Shown: piece after piece, positions 25,997 through 34,872 of the stretch | How the letters are laid out: each line of letters opens with the position of its first letter | Numbering within the stretch: the first letter of the stretch is position 1 | From: JAZKHT01 sp040385245 | Lineage (GTDB): Bacteria; Pseudomonadota; Alphaproteobacteria; Rhodobacterales; Rhodobacteraceae | Assembly (NCBI GenBank): GCA_040385245.1 | Contig: JAZKHT010000007.1 | Span: 558,001-622,000 of the forward strand | DNA length: 64,000 nucleotides | Direction: 5' to 3' | Notes under the pieces: model-generated | What the model saw: the letters and a program-made list of their open reading frames with translations, nothing else | The model's database searches: none | What the model was told of the DNA's origin: nothing | Program-made: the position numbers and the translations under genes

Positions 25997-26784
25997 GCGT
26001 TCTGATCGCCATCCCCGCCCGCTATGCCAGCACCCGTTATCCCGGCAAACCGCTGGTGGCGCTGACAGGACCGGATGGTAAAAAGACGCTGATCCGCCGC
26101 AGCTGGGAGGCGGCCATGGCGGTGCGCGGGGTGGACCGTGTCGTGGTGGCAACCGACGATGCGCGCATCCGCTATCATGCGCACGACTTTGGGGCCGAGG
26201 TGGTGATGACATCGCAGGCCTGCCAGAACGGCACCGAACGCTGTGCCGAGGTGGCCGCCGCATTGCCGGGGCATGACATCGTGGTGAACCTGCAGGGAGA
26301 TGCGCCCCTGACGCCAGCGTGGTTCGTCGAAGACCTGATCGCAGGTCTGCGCGCCGATCCCGAGGCCGAAATTGCGACACCGGTGCTGCGCTGCGACGGG
26401 CGGGCGCTGAACGGCCTTTTGGCCGACCGCCGCGCAGGTCGTGTCGGTGGCACCACCGCCGTCTTTGGTGCGGGGGGGCGGGCGCTTTACTTCTCGAAAG
26501 AGGTGATCCCGTTCACCGGCAAGACCTATGCCGACGAAGACCCGACGCCGGTTTTTCATCATGTCGGCGTTTATGCGTATCGACCGGCGGCGCTGGCGGC
26601 CTATCCGCATTGGCCGACCGGCCCGTTGGAGACGCTCGAAGGGTTGGAGCAGTTGCGCTTTCTGGAAAACGGCCGACGTGTGCTGTGCGTCACCGTTCAG
26701 GCGCGTGGGCGCCAGTTCTGGGAGCTGAACAATCCCAGCGACGTTCCGGTGATCGAGGCGATGATGGCCGAAATGCAGCCCTGA
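25993..26784 (+). CDS. kdsB: CMP-Kdo synthetase (3-deoxy-manno-octulosonate cytidylyltransferase)
   Basis: A 263-residue cytosolic enzyme activating Kdo with CTP for lipopolysaccharide core or capsule. Motifs: IAIPARYASTRYPGKPL, VVVATDDARI, VVNLQGDAPL and HHVGVYAYR. The ATG overlaps the cysQ stop; the longer in-frame reading from 25945 lies inside cysQ. It may serve capsule-type Kdo linkers rather than LPS, given the neighbouring export permease; a second, housekeeping kdsB elsewhere cannot be excluded. Confidence 0.93.
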   Translation: MSVLIAIPARYASTRYPGKPLVALTGPDGKKTLIRRSWEAAMAVRGVDRVVVATDDARIRYHAHDFGAEVVMTSQACQNGTERCAEVAAALPGHDIVVNLQGDAPLTPAWFVEDLIAGLRADPEAEIATPVLRCDGRALNGLLADRRAGRVGGTTAVFGAGGRALYFSKEVIPFTGKTYADEDPTPVFHHVGVYAYRPAALAAYPHWPTGPLETLEGLEQLRFLENGRRVLCVTVQARGRQFWELNNPSDVPVIEAMMAEMQP

Positions 26785-26791
26785 CCGCGTC

Positions 26792-27997
26792 ATGCCCGGT
26801 GTGCCCCGTGTCAGTGTGATCATCGTCAGCCGCCACCGCGCGACGGCCTTGGTGCGCTGTCTGACGGCGTTGCAGCAACAGGATCATCCGCAAATCGAGG
26901 TGATCGTGGTTGCCGACCCGGACGGGATGGCGACCATTGACGGCTTTGCCGTCAAGCGGGCGGTTTTTGATCAGGCCAATATCTCGGCCGCGCGCAATAT
27001 CGGGCTGCGGTTGGCGGCGGCCCCCGTGGTGGCGTTCATCGATGATGACGCAGTGGCCGAACCGACATGGGCCGCGCGTCTGGCGGCACCGTTCGACGAC
27101 CCGCAGGTGGTGGCATCGACCGGGTTCGTGCGGGGGCGCAACGGGATATCGTTCCAGTGGCAAGCGTCCGAGGTGGACGCCTCTGGCTGTGACCATCCGT
27201 TGGCGGTGCAGGGCGTAACCTTGCGCGCCGGAACGCCCGCTCGGGCGATCAAGACCCAAGGCACCAATTGCGCGTTCCGGCGGGAGACGCTGATGCGCAT
27301 CGGTGGCTTTGATCCGGCCTACCGGTTCTATCTGGACGAGGCGGACGTCAACCTGCGGCTTGCGGGCTTGGGTCTGACCGCCATCGTGCCGGACGCGCAG
27401 GTTCATCACGGTTTCGCCAAAGGCCCCCTGCGCCGTGCCGACCGTGTGCCGCGCAGCCTGCATGACATCGGGGCCAGCACGGCGGTGTTTCTGCGCCGTC
27501 ATGGCGGTGCGGCATCGGTCCGCGCGTCGTTGGTCGCGCGCGAACGCGCCCGCGCGCTGCGCCATATGGTGGCAGGCCGGATCGAGCCGCGCGATGTCAC
27601 GCGGTTGATGCAGTCGCTGCAGGACGGCTGGGTCGATGGGTCTGCGCGAAATCTACCGGTGTTGACGCCCCTGCCGCAGGATGCGCCCGATTTCCTGCCC
27701 TTTCCCGGAACTGGCCCCCGTCCGGGCCGCGTGATGGCCGGGCGCATCTGGCAGGCCGCCGCCTGCCGCGCCGCCGCTGCGCAGGCCGTGGCGCGCGGAG
27801 AAGTGGTGACGCTGTTGCTGCTGTCACCGGATGTGCGGCCGCATTGGCAAAATTTTACCTCCGATGGTGTCTGGGAGCAGACCGGCGGCTTGTTCGGACG
27901 GTCTGACAGATCCGGTCCCCGCGTTGTCCGGGGCTGGCTTTCACAGCGCATCGCGGCGGAAACCCGCCGCATTTCGATGGTTCGTCCAATCGGTTGA
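26792..27997 (+). CDS. Glycosyltransferase family 2
   Basis: A 401-residue protein with the GT-A start SVIIVSRHRATALVRCLTAL, nucleotide-sugar region EVIVVADPDG and metal-binding VVAFIDDDAVAEPTWAARL, followed by ETLMRIGGFDPAYRFYLDE (acceptor loop and catalytic Asp region). Residues 290-401 are a C-terminal extension of unknown role. It starts 7 bases after kdsB and is probably in the same transcript. Likely adds a sugar to a surface polysaccharide; donor and acceptor cannot be read from sequence. Confidence 0.88.
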   Translation: MPGVPRVSVIIVSRHRATALVRCLTALQQQDHPQIEVIVVADPDGMATIDGFAVKRAVFDQANISAARNIGLRLAAAPVVAFIDDDAVAEPTWAARLAAPFDDPQVVASTGFVRGRNGISFQWQASEVDASGCDHPLAVQGVTLRAGTPARAIKTQGTNCAFRRETLMRIGGFDPAYRFYLDEADVNLRLAGLGLTAIVPDAQVHHGFAKGPLRRADRVPRSLHDIGASTAVFLRRHGGAASVRASLVARERARALRHMVAGRIEPRDVTRLMQSLQDGWVDGSARNLPVLTPLPQDAPDFLPFPGTGPRPGRVMAGRIWQAAACRAAAAQAVARGEVVTLLLLSPDVRPHWQNFTSDGVWEQTGGLFGRSDRSGPRVVRGWLSQRIAAETRRISMVRPIG

Positions 27998-28050
27998 ACA
28001 GAATTCGATCCAATTGAACACATATCCTTTGTAATCACCATGCTGACCAA

Positions 28051-28079
28051 TTGAGGTCATATTTCATAGATTGTATGCG
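28051..28079 (+). promoter_or_regulatory. Candidate galU promoter with overlapping palindrome
   Basis: TTGAGG (28051-28056), 17-base spacer, TATGCG (28074-28079). The -35 element overlaps an inverted repeat TGACC-AATTGA-GGTCA (28044-28059). The whole gap 27998-28133 is clearly AT-rich compared with its flanks. Confidence 0.35.
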
Positions 28080-28133
28080 TTACACAGGGCGGCGGGCAGT
28101 TGCGCGGCGCTGGGAATCAGGTGGATGGTTACG

Positions 28134-29027
28134 ATGAAGGTCAAGAAGGTTACGAAAGCGGTATTCCCGGTTGCTGGCATGGGAACCCGTTTCCTTCCGG
28201 CAACGAAGTCGATCCCGAAAGAGATCATGACTCTGGTCGACCGCCCCCTGATCCAATACGCCATCGACGAGGCGCGGGCGGCCGGCATCAAGGAATTCAT
28301 CTTTGTGACCTCGCGCGGGAAATCCGCGCTTGAGGACTACTTTGATCACGCGCCCGAGCTTGAGGCCGTTTTGCGCAAGCAGGGCAAAGAGGACCTGCTG
28401 GAGGTGTTGAAAGACACCAACATGGATTCAGGGGCCATCGCCTATGTCCGGCAGAACCGCCCGCTTGGCCTCGGCCACGCCGTGTGGTGCGCGCGCCGTC
28501 TGATCGGGGATGAGCCGTTTGCGGTGCTGCTGCCCGACGACGTGATCGCCGCCGAAAAGCCCTGCCTGCAACAGATGGTCGAGGCCTACGCACAAACTGG
28601 CGGCAATATGGTCGCCGCGATGGAAGTCGCGCCTGAGCGGACGTCGTCCTATGGCGTGCTGGATATCGACGAGGATATGGGGGCAATCGTTCGTGCCAAG
28701 GGTATGGTCGAAAAGCCGAAATCGGGCACCGCACCGTCAAATCTGGCGGTGATCGGGCGCTATATCCTGTCGCCCAAGGTGCTGACCAACCTGAACCGCA
28801 TGAAACAAGGCGCGGGGGGAGAGATTCAGTTGACCGACGCAATCGCCGAAGAGACGGCCGCGGGCAAGGTCTTTGGCTATCGCTTTCGCGGCCAGCGTTA
28901 TGATTGCGGATCGAAGGCCGGGTTCCTGCAGGCGACGGTGGCCTTTGGCCTTGCCCGTCCCGATCTGCGCGATGAATTCGGGGCTTACCTTAACGACATG
29001 ATCGCCCAGCAAAAGGCGGCACAGTAG
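28134..29027 (+). CDS. galU: UTP-glucose-1-phosphate uridylyltransferase
   Basis: A 297-residue nucleotidyltransferase that makes UDP-glucose, a donor for exopolysaccharides and LPS. Signature GMGTRFLPATKSIPKEIMTL near the N-terminus, VLLPDDVI and EKPKSGTAPSNLAVIGRYIL are typical. The ATG at 28134 (MKVKKVTKAVFP) has AGGTGG nine bases upstream; an ATG at 28125 has that site directly against it and is less likely. It has its own gap and probable promoter and is followed by four polysaccharide genes on the same strand. Confidence 0.95.
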   Translation: MKVKKVTKAVFPVAGMGTRFLPATKSIPKEIMTLVDRPLIQYAIDEARAAGIKEFIFVTSRGKSALEDYFDHAPELEAVLRKQGKEDLLEVLKDTNMDSGAIAYVRQNRPLGLGHAVWCARRLIGDEPFAVLLPDDVIAAEKPCLQQMVEAYAQTGGNMVAAMEVAPERTSSYGVLDIDEDMGAIVRAKGMVEKPKSGTAPSNLAVIGRYILSPKVLTNLNRMKQGAGGEIQLTDAIAEETAAGKVFGYRFRGQRYDCGSKAGFLQATVAFGLARPDLRDEFGAYLNDMIAQQKAAQ

Positions 29028-29031
29028 TCCC

Positions 29032-30219
29032 ATGCCCCCCCTGCTGCTGGACCTGACGCGGCTGGTGTCGCGGCAGGGTCATGGCGCGTTGACCGGGGTT
29101 GATCGGGTCGAACTGGCGTGGCTGGATCACATGCTCGCGCAACCCGGCCCCTGTTGGGTGCTGGTGCGGACCGCAGTTGGATTCCTTTTGCTTGATCGAC
29201 GCGGTGCCGAACGGGTGGCGCGCATGGCGCGGGGAGAGCTCTCTGTCGCAACAGATCTGATGTCGCGCCTGACGCGGGCCGACAATCCGGCGCGCGGCCG
29301 CGCCGAAGCGGCCCTGCGGCGCGTTGCGCTGGCGCGGGTCCCGGCGCTGTTTCTGGGGCGCGTGTTGCTGCGGCACCTGCCGCGCGGTGTGGTTTACGTG
29401 AACGTTGGGCACGCAAACCTTGTGCATCCGGTGATGCGGGCGGTTCGTCGTGTTCCGGGTGCGCGGATTGCCGTGTTAGTCCATGACACGATCCCGCTGG
29501 ATCACCCCGAATTCACCCGCGCCGGGATGGCCGCCGTCTTTGCGCGCAAACTGGCCGTGGTGGCAGCCCATGCCGATCTGGTGATCCACAGCACCAACGA
29601 CGCCCGCCGCAAGACCGAGTCGCATCTGGCAGCGGCCGGTCGCGTGCCACAGGGTGTGACGGCCCCGCTGGGTGTGCCAGTTCCCGTGCCCGATGGCACG
29701 TCCCCGATCCACGGTCCCTATGTCATGGCCCTTGGCACTATCGAGCCGCGCAAGAACCACGCCCTGCTGCTGGATGTCTGGGATGGGTTCGTGGCCAGTG
29801 GGCAGCCGGTGCCCACCCTTGTGATCGTGGGCGCGCGGGGCTGGGCCGATCCTGCCCTGCTGGCACGGCTGGATGCGCGGCCAAAAGGTGTTGTCGAACT
29901 GTCGGCTCAAAGCGATGGCGCGGTTGCGGCGCTGTTGCAGGGGGCGGCGTCGCTGGTGTTTCCCAGCTTTGCCGAAGGCTATGGCCTGCCCCCGGTCGAG
30001 GCCGCCGCCCTGGGCATACCGGTGCTTTGCAGCAACCTTGACGTGGTTCGTGAAGTGCTTGGTGACTATCCCGTTTACCTGAACCCATCCGATCGTCTAT
30101 CCTGGGCGAATTCGATAGGGGCGGTGATACAGGCATCCCGCCAGCCCAACAGACTACGGCATCCCGTTCCGCCGCCCGATTGGGCCGGACATTTTTCGGC
30201 GGTGCTTACGGTTCTTTAG
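29032..30219 (+). CDS. Glycosyltransferase family 4 (GT-B)
   Basis: A 395-residue retaining glycosyltransferase. The C-terminal half has the GT1/GT4 marks: MALGTIEPRKNH, a nucleotide-sugar loop and the E-x7-E-like stretch FPSFAEGYGLPPVEAAALG. The N-terminal half (GALTGVDRVELAWLDHML; then VLVHDTIPLDHPEF) is like capsule or O-antigen mannosyl/rhamnosyltransferases. It starts 4 bases after galU, so the two are almost surely co-transcribed. Confidence 0.9.
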   Translation: MPPLLLDLTRLVSRQGHGALTGVDRVELAWLDHMLAQPGPCWVLVRTAVGFLLLDRRGAERVARMARGELSVATDLMSRLTRADNPARGRAEAALRRVALARVPALFLGRVLLRHLPRGVVYVNVGHANLVHPVMRAVRRVPGARIAVLVHDTIPLDHPEFTRAGMAAVFARKLAVVAAHADLVIHSTNDARRKTESHLAAAGRVPQGVTAPLGVPVPVPDGTSPIHGPYVMALGTIEPRKNHALLLDVWDGFVASGQPVPTLVIVGARGWADPALLARLDARPKGVVELSAQSDGAVAALLQGAASLVFPSFAEGYGLPPVEAAALGIPVLCSNLDVVREVLGDYPVYLNPSDRLSWANSIGAVIQASRQPNRLRHPVPPPDWAGHFSAVLTVL

Positions 30220-30266
30220 GTCTGGTCGTGTGCAATGGGGCGGAAGATCCCGAGAAAGTTTAAGGG

Positions 30267-31277
30267 TTGGGCATACTTACACGATATGTGCTGCGCCTTT
30301 CGCGGAAACGCTGGCGCATCCGCGCCTTCCGCAAGCGGCGGGAGCTGCGCCCCGTTGTCAATCGTGTCAGCCAGATCCGCCCGGAAAACATCCTGCTGTT
30401 CGCCACGCTTCGCAATGAAAAGGTCCGGTTGCCGTACTTTTTGCGCTATTACCGCGACCTTGGGGTGAACCACTTTCTGATCGTCGACAATGGATCGGAC
30501 GACGGCACCGCCGAGTATCTTTCTGCACAGCCCGATGTGTCTTTGTGGCGGACCGACGCAAGTTACAAACGGTCCCGCTTTGGCATGGATTGGATGAACT
30601 GGCTGCTGATGCGGCACGGCCATGGGCATTGGACGTTGTGCGTCGATCCCGACGAATTCTTTGTCTATCCGTTCTGCGACACGCGCCCTTTGCGCGCCTT
30701 GACCGACTGGCTGGATGCCTCGTCGATCAAGTCGTTCTCGGCCATGTTGCTGGACATGTATCCCAAGGGTCCGGTGGGCGCGCAGCCCTACCGCGAAGGC
30801 CAGGACCCGATGGAAATCGTGCAGTATTTCGACAGCGGCAACTACACCATCAGCCGCAACCGTCGCTTTGGTAACCTGTGGATTCAAGGCGGCCCCCGCG
30901 CCCGCACCTTTTTCACCGATGTGCCGGAACGCGCCCCTGCGCTGAACAAGGTGCCACTGGTGAAATGGCACCGCGACTTTGCCTATGTCAGTTCGACCCA
31001 CATGCTTTTGCCGCGTGGTCTGAACCAGGTTTGGGATGAATGGGGTGGGGAAAAGGCCAGCGGCTGCCTGTTGCACGCCAAGTTCCTCGATACCTTCCCC
31101 GCCAAGGCCAACGAAGAGATGCAGCGCAAGCAGCACTACGCCAACAGCCACGAATACATCGCCTACAAACAGGGTCTGAAGGACCAGCCCGAGTTGTGGT
31201 GCAAGTGGAGCGAGAAATACATCAACTGGCGCCAGCTTGAGATTTTGGGTCTGATGTCGAAGGGGAACTGGGCATGA
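30267..31277 (+). CDS. Glycosyltransferase of the Glyco_tranf_2_4 type
   Basis: About 336 residues. The domain core is clear: NILLFATLRNEKVRLPYFLR, LGVNHFLIVDNGSDDGT and the metal-binding WTLCVDPDEFFVYP. The N-terminal 30 residues are very basic (RKRWRIRAFRKRRELR) and may bind membrane or polysaccharide. No ATG is available near the domain; TTG at 30267 is the longest start, GTG at 30288 an alternative, neither with a strong ribosome site. It overlaps the next gene by 4 bases (ATGA). Confidence 0.85.
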   Translation: MGILTRYVLRLSRKRWRIRAFRKRRELRPVVNRVSQIRPENILLFATLRNEKVRLPYFLRYYRDLGVNHFLIVDNGSDDGTAEYLSAQPDVSLWRTDASYKRSRFGMDWMNWLLMRHGHGHWTLCVDPDEFFVYPFCDTRPLRALTDWLDASSIKSFSAMLLDMYPKGPVGAQPYREGQDPMEIVQYFDSGNYTISRNRRFGNLWIQGGPRARTFFTDVPERAPALNKVPLVKWHRDFAYVSSTHMLLPRGLNQVWDEWGGEKASGCLLHAKFLDTFPAKANEEMQRKQHYANSHEYIAYKQGLKDQPELWCKWSEKYINWRQLEILGLMSKGNWA

Positions 31278-32971
31278 CGGTCGGCTTTGTCATGCTGTGC
31301 CACACCGCGCTGGACCGGGCCGCGCAGGTGGCGCGCCATTGGGCCGAACGTGGGTGTCCGGTGGTGATCCATGTCGACAAGCGGGTGAAGAAGTGGCCGT
31401 ATGAACGGCTTCAGGTGGAATTGTCCGATCTGGACAACATCCGCTTTTCCGCCCGCCACGCCTGCGAATGGGGCACATGGGGCATTGTCGCCGCGACACA
31501 GCAGGCGTCCGAACTGATGCTGCGCGATTTTGTGGCCGTGCGGCATGTGTTCCTTGCGTCCGGGTCGTGCCTGCCGTTGCGTCCGGTGTCCGAACTGATC
31601 GCCTATCTGGATGAACGCCCCCGCACCGATTTCATCGAAAGTGTCACGACCGAAGATGTTGGCTGGACCATTGGCGGGCTGGACCTTGAACGGTTCACGC
31701 TGCGGTTCCCGTTTTCGTGGCGCAAGCAGCGCATGCTGTTTGACGCTTATGTGGGGATGCAGCGGCAGATTGGCTTTCGTCGCAAGGTGCCTGCGGGGTT
31801 GGTGCCGCATCTGGGCAGCCAATGGTGGTGTCTGACCGGTCAGACGCTGTCCGCCATTCTGGAAGACCCGGCGCGCGACGTGAACGACGCCTATTTCCGG
31901 CGTGTCTGGATACCGGATGAAAGCTATTTCCAGACCTTGGTCCGGCAGGTGTCGGGCAATGTGGAAAGCCGGTCGCTGACGCTGTCAAAGTTCGATTTTC
32001 AGGGCAAACCGCACATCTTTTACGATGATCACCTGCAACTGCTGCGCCGGTCGGATTGCTTTGTCGCGCGCAAGATCTGGCCCCATGCGGGCAAGCTGTA
32101 TCGCACTTTCCTGTCGGACGATCCCAGCGGGCAGGCCGGGGCTGAGCCCAACCCGGGCAAGATCGACCGGCTGTTCGCCAAGGCAGTGGAACGCCGCACC
32201 AAGGGGCGTGCCGGTCTGTACATGCAAAGCCGCTTTCCCAACGATGACTGGGAAAATGGCAAGACCGCAGCACCCTATTCCGTCTTCCAAGGCTTTGCCG
32301 AGGTGTTCGAGAATTTCGAACCCTGGTTGGGCAAGGTCACGGGAACGCGGGTCCACGGCCATCTCTTTGCGGCAGACCGTGTCGAATTCGCGGGCGGAGA
32401 GCCGATCTATAACGGCGCGCTGTCGCACAGCGCGGGCCTGCGCGACTATAACCCGAAAAGCTTTCTGACCAACCTGATCTGGGCCACACGGGGCGAACGC
32501 CAGTGTTTTCAGTTCGGCCCCGGCGACCGCCAATCGCTGGACTGGTTCATGGCATTGGACCCGAACGCGCAAATCTCGGTCATCTCGGGCGGTTGGGCGG
32601 TTCCGTTGTTCCAGTCCAACCTGAACTTTGGCGAGATCAGGAAAGAGGCGGCGCGGCTACAAAAGATCGAAAGCGATTTCCTGACTGTGCTGCGCAATCC
32701 GGCAACCAAGGCGCGGGTCCGCATCTGGACGCTGGCCGAGTTCATCGAAAACCGGATGGAACCGCTGCAAACCATCGTCGATGAGATCAGCCCGCGGTCG
32801 CTGCGCCGCCTGACCGAGGCGCCGCGCATGATCGATCTGTCCGGCTTTGGCCAATTCCTGCAAAACCTGCGCAACCAGGGGATGCAGCCCGTGCTGATGG
32901 GCGATTTCCCGGCGGGCGATGTGCAACAAGCGCCCCCCGGCCCGCGTGGCCGCCCCTATCTGGTGAAATAA
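31274..32971 (+). CDS. Core-2/I-branching-type (GT14) beta-1,6-N-acetylglucosaminyltransferase-like protein
   Basis: A 565-residue protein. Residues 1-260 match GT14 enzymes: FVMLCHTALDRAAQVARHW, VVIHVDKRVKKWPYERL, HVFLASGSCLPLRPVSELI, GSQWWCLTGQTLSAIL and VWIPDESYFQTLV. Residues about 270-565 form a second domain of unknown function (I recall Rhodobacterales proteins with this architecture carrying DUF5927/5928-type domains; not verified). It probably decorates a surface polymer. ATGA overlap with the previous gene and 3-base gap to the sulfotransferase show one operon. Confidence 0.82.
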   Translation: MTVGFVMLCHTALDRAAQVARHWAERGCPVVIHVDKRVKKWPYERLQVELSDLDNIRFSARHACEWGTWGIVAATQQASELMLRDFVAVRHVFLASGSCLPLRPVSELIAYLDERPRTDFIESVTTEDVGWTIGGLDLERFTLRFPFSWRKQRMLFDAYVGMQRQIGFRRKVPAGLVPHLGSQWWCLTGQTLSAILEDPARDVNDAYFRRVWIPDESYFQTLVRQVSGNVESRSLTLSKFDFQGKPHIFYDDHLQLLRRSDCFVARKIWPHAGKLYRTFLSDDPSGQAGAEPNPGKIDRLFAKAVERRTKGRAGLYMQSRFPNDDWENGKTAAPYSVFQGFAEVFENFEPWLGKVTGTRVHGHLFAADRVEFAGGEPIYNGALSHSAGLRDYNPKSFLTNLIWATRGERQCFQFGPGDRQSLDWFMALDPNAQISVISGGWAVPLFQSNLNFGEIRKEAARLQKIESDFLTVLRNPATKARVRIWTLAEFIENRMEPLQTIVDEISPRSLRRLTEAPRMIDLSGFGQFLQNLRNQGMQPVLMGDFPAGDVQQAPPGPRGRPYLVK

Positions 32972-32974
32972 CCC

Positions 32975-34381
32975 GTGCCCCGATCCAAGTTCACCTCTTT
33001 CGTCATGTTCGCGGAAATGCGGACGGGTTCCAACTTTCTTGAGGCGAACCTGAACGCCATGCCCGGGCTTCATTGCCACGGAGAGGTGTTCAATCCGCAC
33101 TTCATCGGGAAAAAGGACCAGTCCGACTATCTGGGCGTCGATCTTGCGACGCGGGACGGCGACCCGCTGATCCTGCTGCGCCGCCTGCGGGATACGACCG
33201 ACGGGTTGGCCGGGTTTCGCTATTTCCACGATCACGACCCGCGAATCCTGCAGGCGGTGATGGACGATCCCGCCTGCGCCAAAATCATCCTGACGCGCAA
33301 TCCGGTCGAAAGTTATGTTAGTTGGAAGATCGCGCAGGAAACCGGGCAGTGGAAACTGACCAATCCGAAAAACCTGAAAACCGGCAAGGCGCGGTTTGAT
33401 GCCGCCGAGTTTGAATCGCATCTGGCGCAGCTTCAGTCGTTTCAGGTCGACCTGCTGCATGCCCTGCAGACCAGCGGGCAAACGGCGTTCTATCTGGATT
33501 ACGAAGACATCAGTGATGTTGCCGTGCTGAATGGCCTTGCGCGATTTCTGGGGGTGGAGGCGCGGCTTGACGCGCCGGACGGGACGTTGAAAAAGCAAAA
33601 TCCCGAAGATCTGGCCGACAAGGTGGTCAATCTGGCCGAAATGAACACCGCCCTTGCCCGGCTGGATCGGTTCAATCTGGCGCGCACCCCCAATTTCGAA
33701 CCCCGGCGCAGCGCGGCGATCCCCTCCTTTGTGGCATCGCGCGAGGCACCGCTTTTGTTCATGCCGGTCCGTGGCGGGCCATCAGAGGCGGTGGGTGCGT
33801 GGCTGGCAGGTTTCGGCGGTCTGGACCGGGATTTCGTGCAAAAGTCCCTGCGCCAGTGGAAACGCGGCAATCCGGGGCATCGCAGCTTTACCGTGTTGCG
33901 CCATCCGCTTGCGCGGGCGCATGCCTGTTTCCAGCAGCAAATCCTAAGCGGTGCCATGCCCGAGGTGCGCAGCCTGTTGGCGCGTGTCCACAAGGTCGAC
34001 ATGCCAAAGCCGGGCCAGCCCTACACCGACACCGCCGCGCACCGTGACGGGTTTCTGGCGTTCCTGCGGTTCCTGAAGCGCAACCTTGGCGGCCAGACGG
34101 CGGTGCGTGTGGGTGCGCATTGGGCGTCGCAGACCGCCGTGGTGCAAGGGTTCGCGCAGTTTCAGGGGCCAGACGCCGTGCTGCGCGAAGACCGCCTTGC
34201 CGAGGGGCTGGCGTGGCTGTGCGCCGAGGTGGGGACACCTGCCCGTCCCGCCCCAGCCGCAGAGGCTGATGCGCTGCTGGCCCGGGTCGCGGATGACGAG
34301 GTGCAGGCCGCCGCGCGCGATGCCTATGCGCGCGACTACATGGGATTCGGTTTTGATGACTGGGTGCCTTACGCGGCCTGA
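32975..34381 (+). CDS. Two-module sulfotransferase-like protein
   Basis: A 468-residue protein with a GTG start. The N-terminal module (about 1-240) has a PAPS 5'-phosphosulfate loop-like MRTGSNFLEANL and a 3'-phosphate motif KIILTRNPVESYVSWKIA, close to Stf0/NodH-type sulfotransferases. The C-terminal module (about 250-468) has a second 3'-phosphate-like motif TVLRHPLARAHACFQQQIL and begins with an FMPVRGG stretch in place of a clear first loop, so it may be degenerate. Placed after four glycosyltransferases and near cysQ, it likely sulfates the surface polymer. Its end overlaps convergent ptsN by 13 bases. Confidence 0.78.
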   Translation: MPRSKFTSFVMFAEMRTGSNFLEANLNAMPGLHCHGEVFNPHFIGKKDQSDYLGVDLATRDGDPLILLRRLRDTTDGLAGFRYFHDHDPRILQAVMDDPACAKIILTRNPVESYVSWKIAQETGQWKLTNPKNLKTGKARFDAAEFESHLAQLQSFQVDLLHALQTSGQTAFYLDYEDISDVAVLNGLARFLGVEARLDAPDGTLKKQNPEDLADKVVNLAEMNTALARLDRFNLARTPNFEPRRSAAIPSFVASREAPLLFMPVRGGPSEAVGAWLAGFGGLDRDFVQKSLRQWKRGNPGHRSFTVLRHPLARAHACFQQQILSGAMPEVRSLLARVHKVDMPKPGQPYTDTAAHRDGFLAFLRFLKRNLGGQTAVRVGAHWASQTAVVQGFAQFQGPDAVLREDRLAEGLAWLCAEVGTPARPAPAAEADALLARVADDEVQAAARDAYARDYMGFGFDDWVPYAA

Positions 34382-34833
34382 CTGGCGCGCGATTCCGTCA
34401 GGATCGCGTGCAATTTTGCCGGATTGGTGTTCGCGCGCAGCTTGGCGCAGATGCCCTGATCCCGCATCGTCCGGCTGACCAGCGCCAGCGCCTTGAGGTG
34501 ATCGACACCCGAATCCTTTGGCGCGAACAGCCCGAAGATCAGATCGACAGGCTGACGGTCAACGCTGTCGTAATCGAGGGGTTTTTCCAAGCGCAGGAAC
34601 ACACCGACAATCTTGCCCAATTCATCCAGCCGCGCATGGGGCAGGGCGATTCCGTGGCCCACGCCGGTCGGGCCAAGGCTTTCGCGTTCCTGCAATCCGT
34701 CGATCGCGACGGCGGCGTTCAGGCCGTAGGCCTGCGAAGCCAACTCTCCCAGTTCCTGGAAGAGTCGCTTTTTGCTGGTCAGTTGCCCAACGACCCTGAC
34801 GGCCCCCGGCATTAATAGCTTGGATAGATCCAT
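34369..34833 (-). CDS. ptsN: PTS IIA-like nitrogen-regulatory protein PtsN
   Basis: A 154-residue EIIA-Ntr protein of the nitrogen phosphotransferase pathway. The phosphorylatable histidine is in GVGHGIALPHARLDEL. In relatives the protein signals phosphorylation state to potassium transport and other targets. It is downstream of hpf on the same strand (about 40-base gap), a common pairing. Confidence 0.94.
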   Translation of the reverse strand: MDLSKLLMPGAVRVVGQLTSKKRLFQELGELASQAYGLNAAVAIDGLQERESLGPTGVGHGIALPHARLDELGKIVGVFLRLEKPLDYDSVDRQPVDLIFGLFAPKDSGVDHLKALALVSRTMRDQGICAKLRANTNPAKLHAILTESRASQAA

Positions 34834-34872
34834 GTGCAGTCGTCGTTCCTGCGCATCATCGGTGCCGATGCG

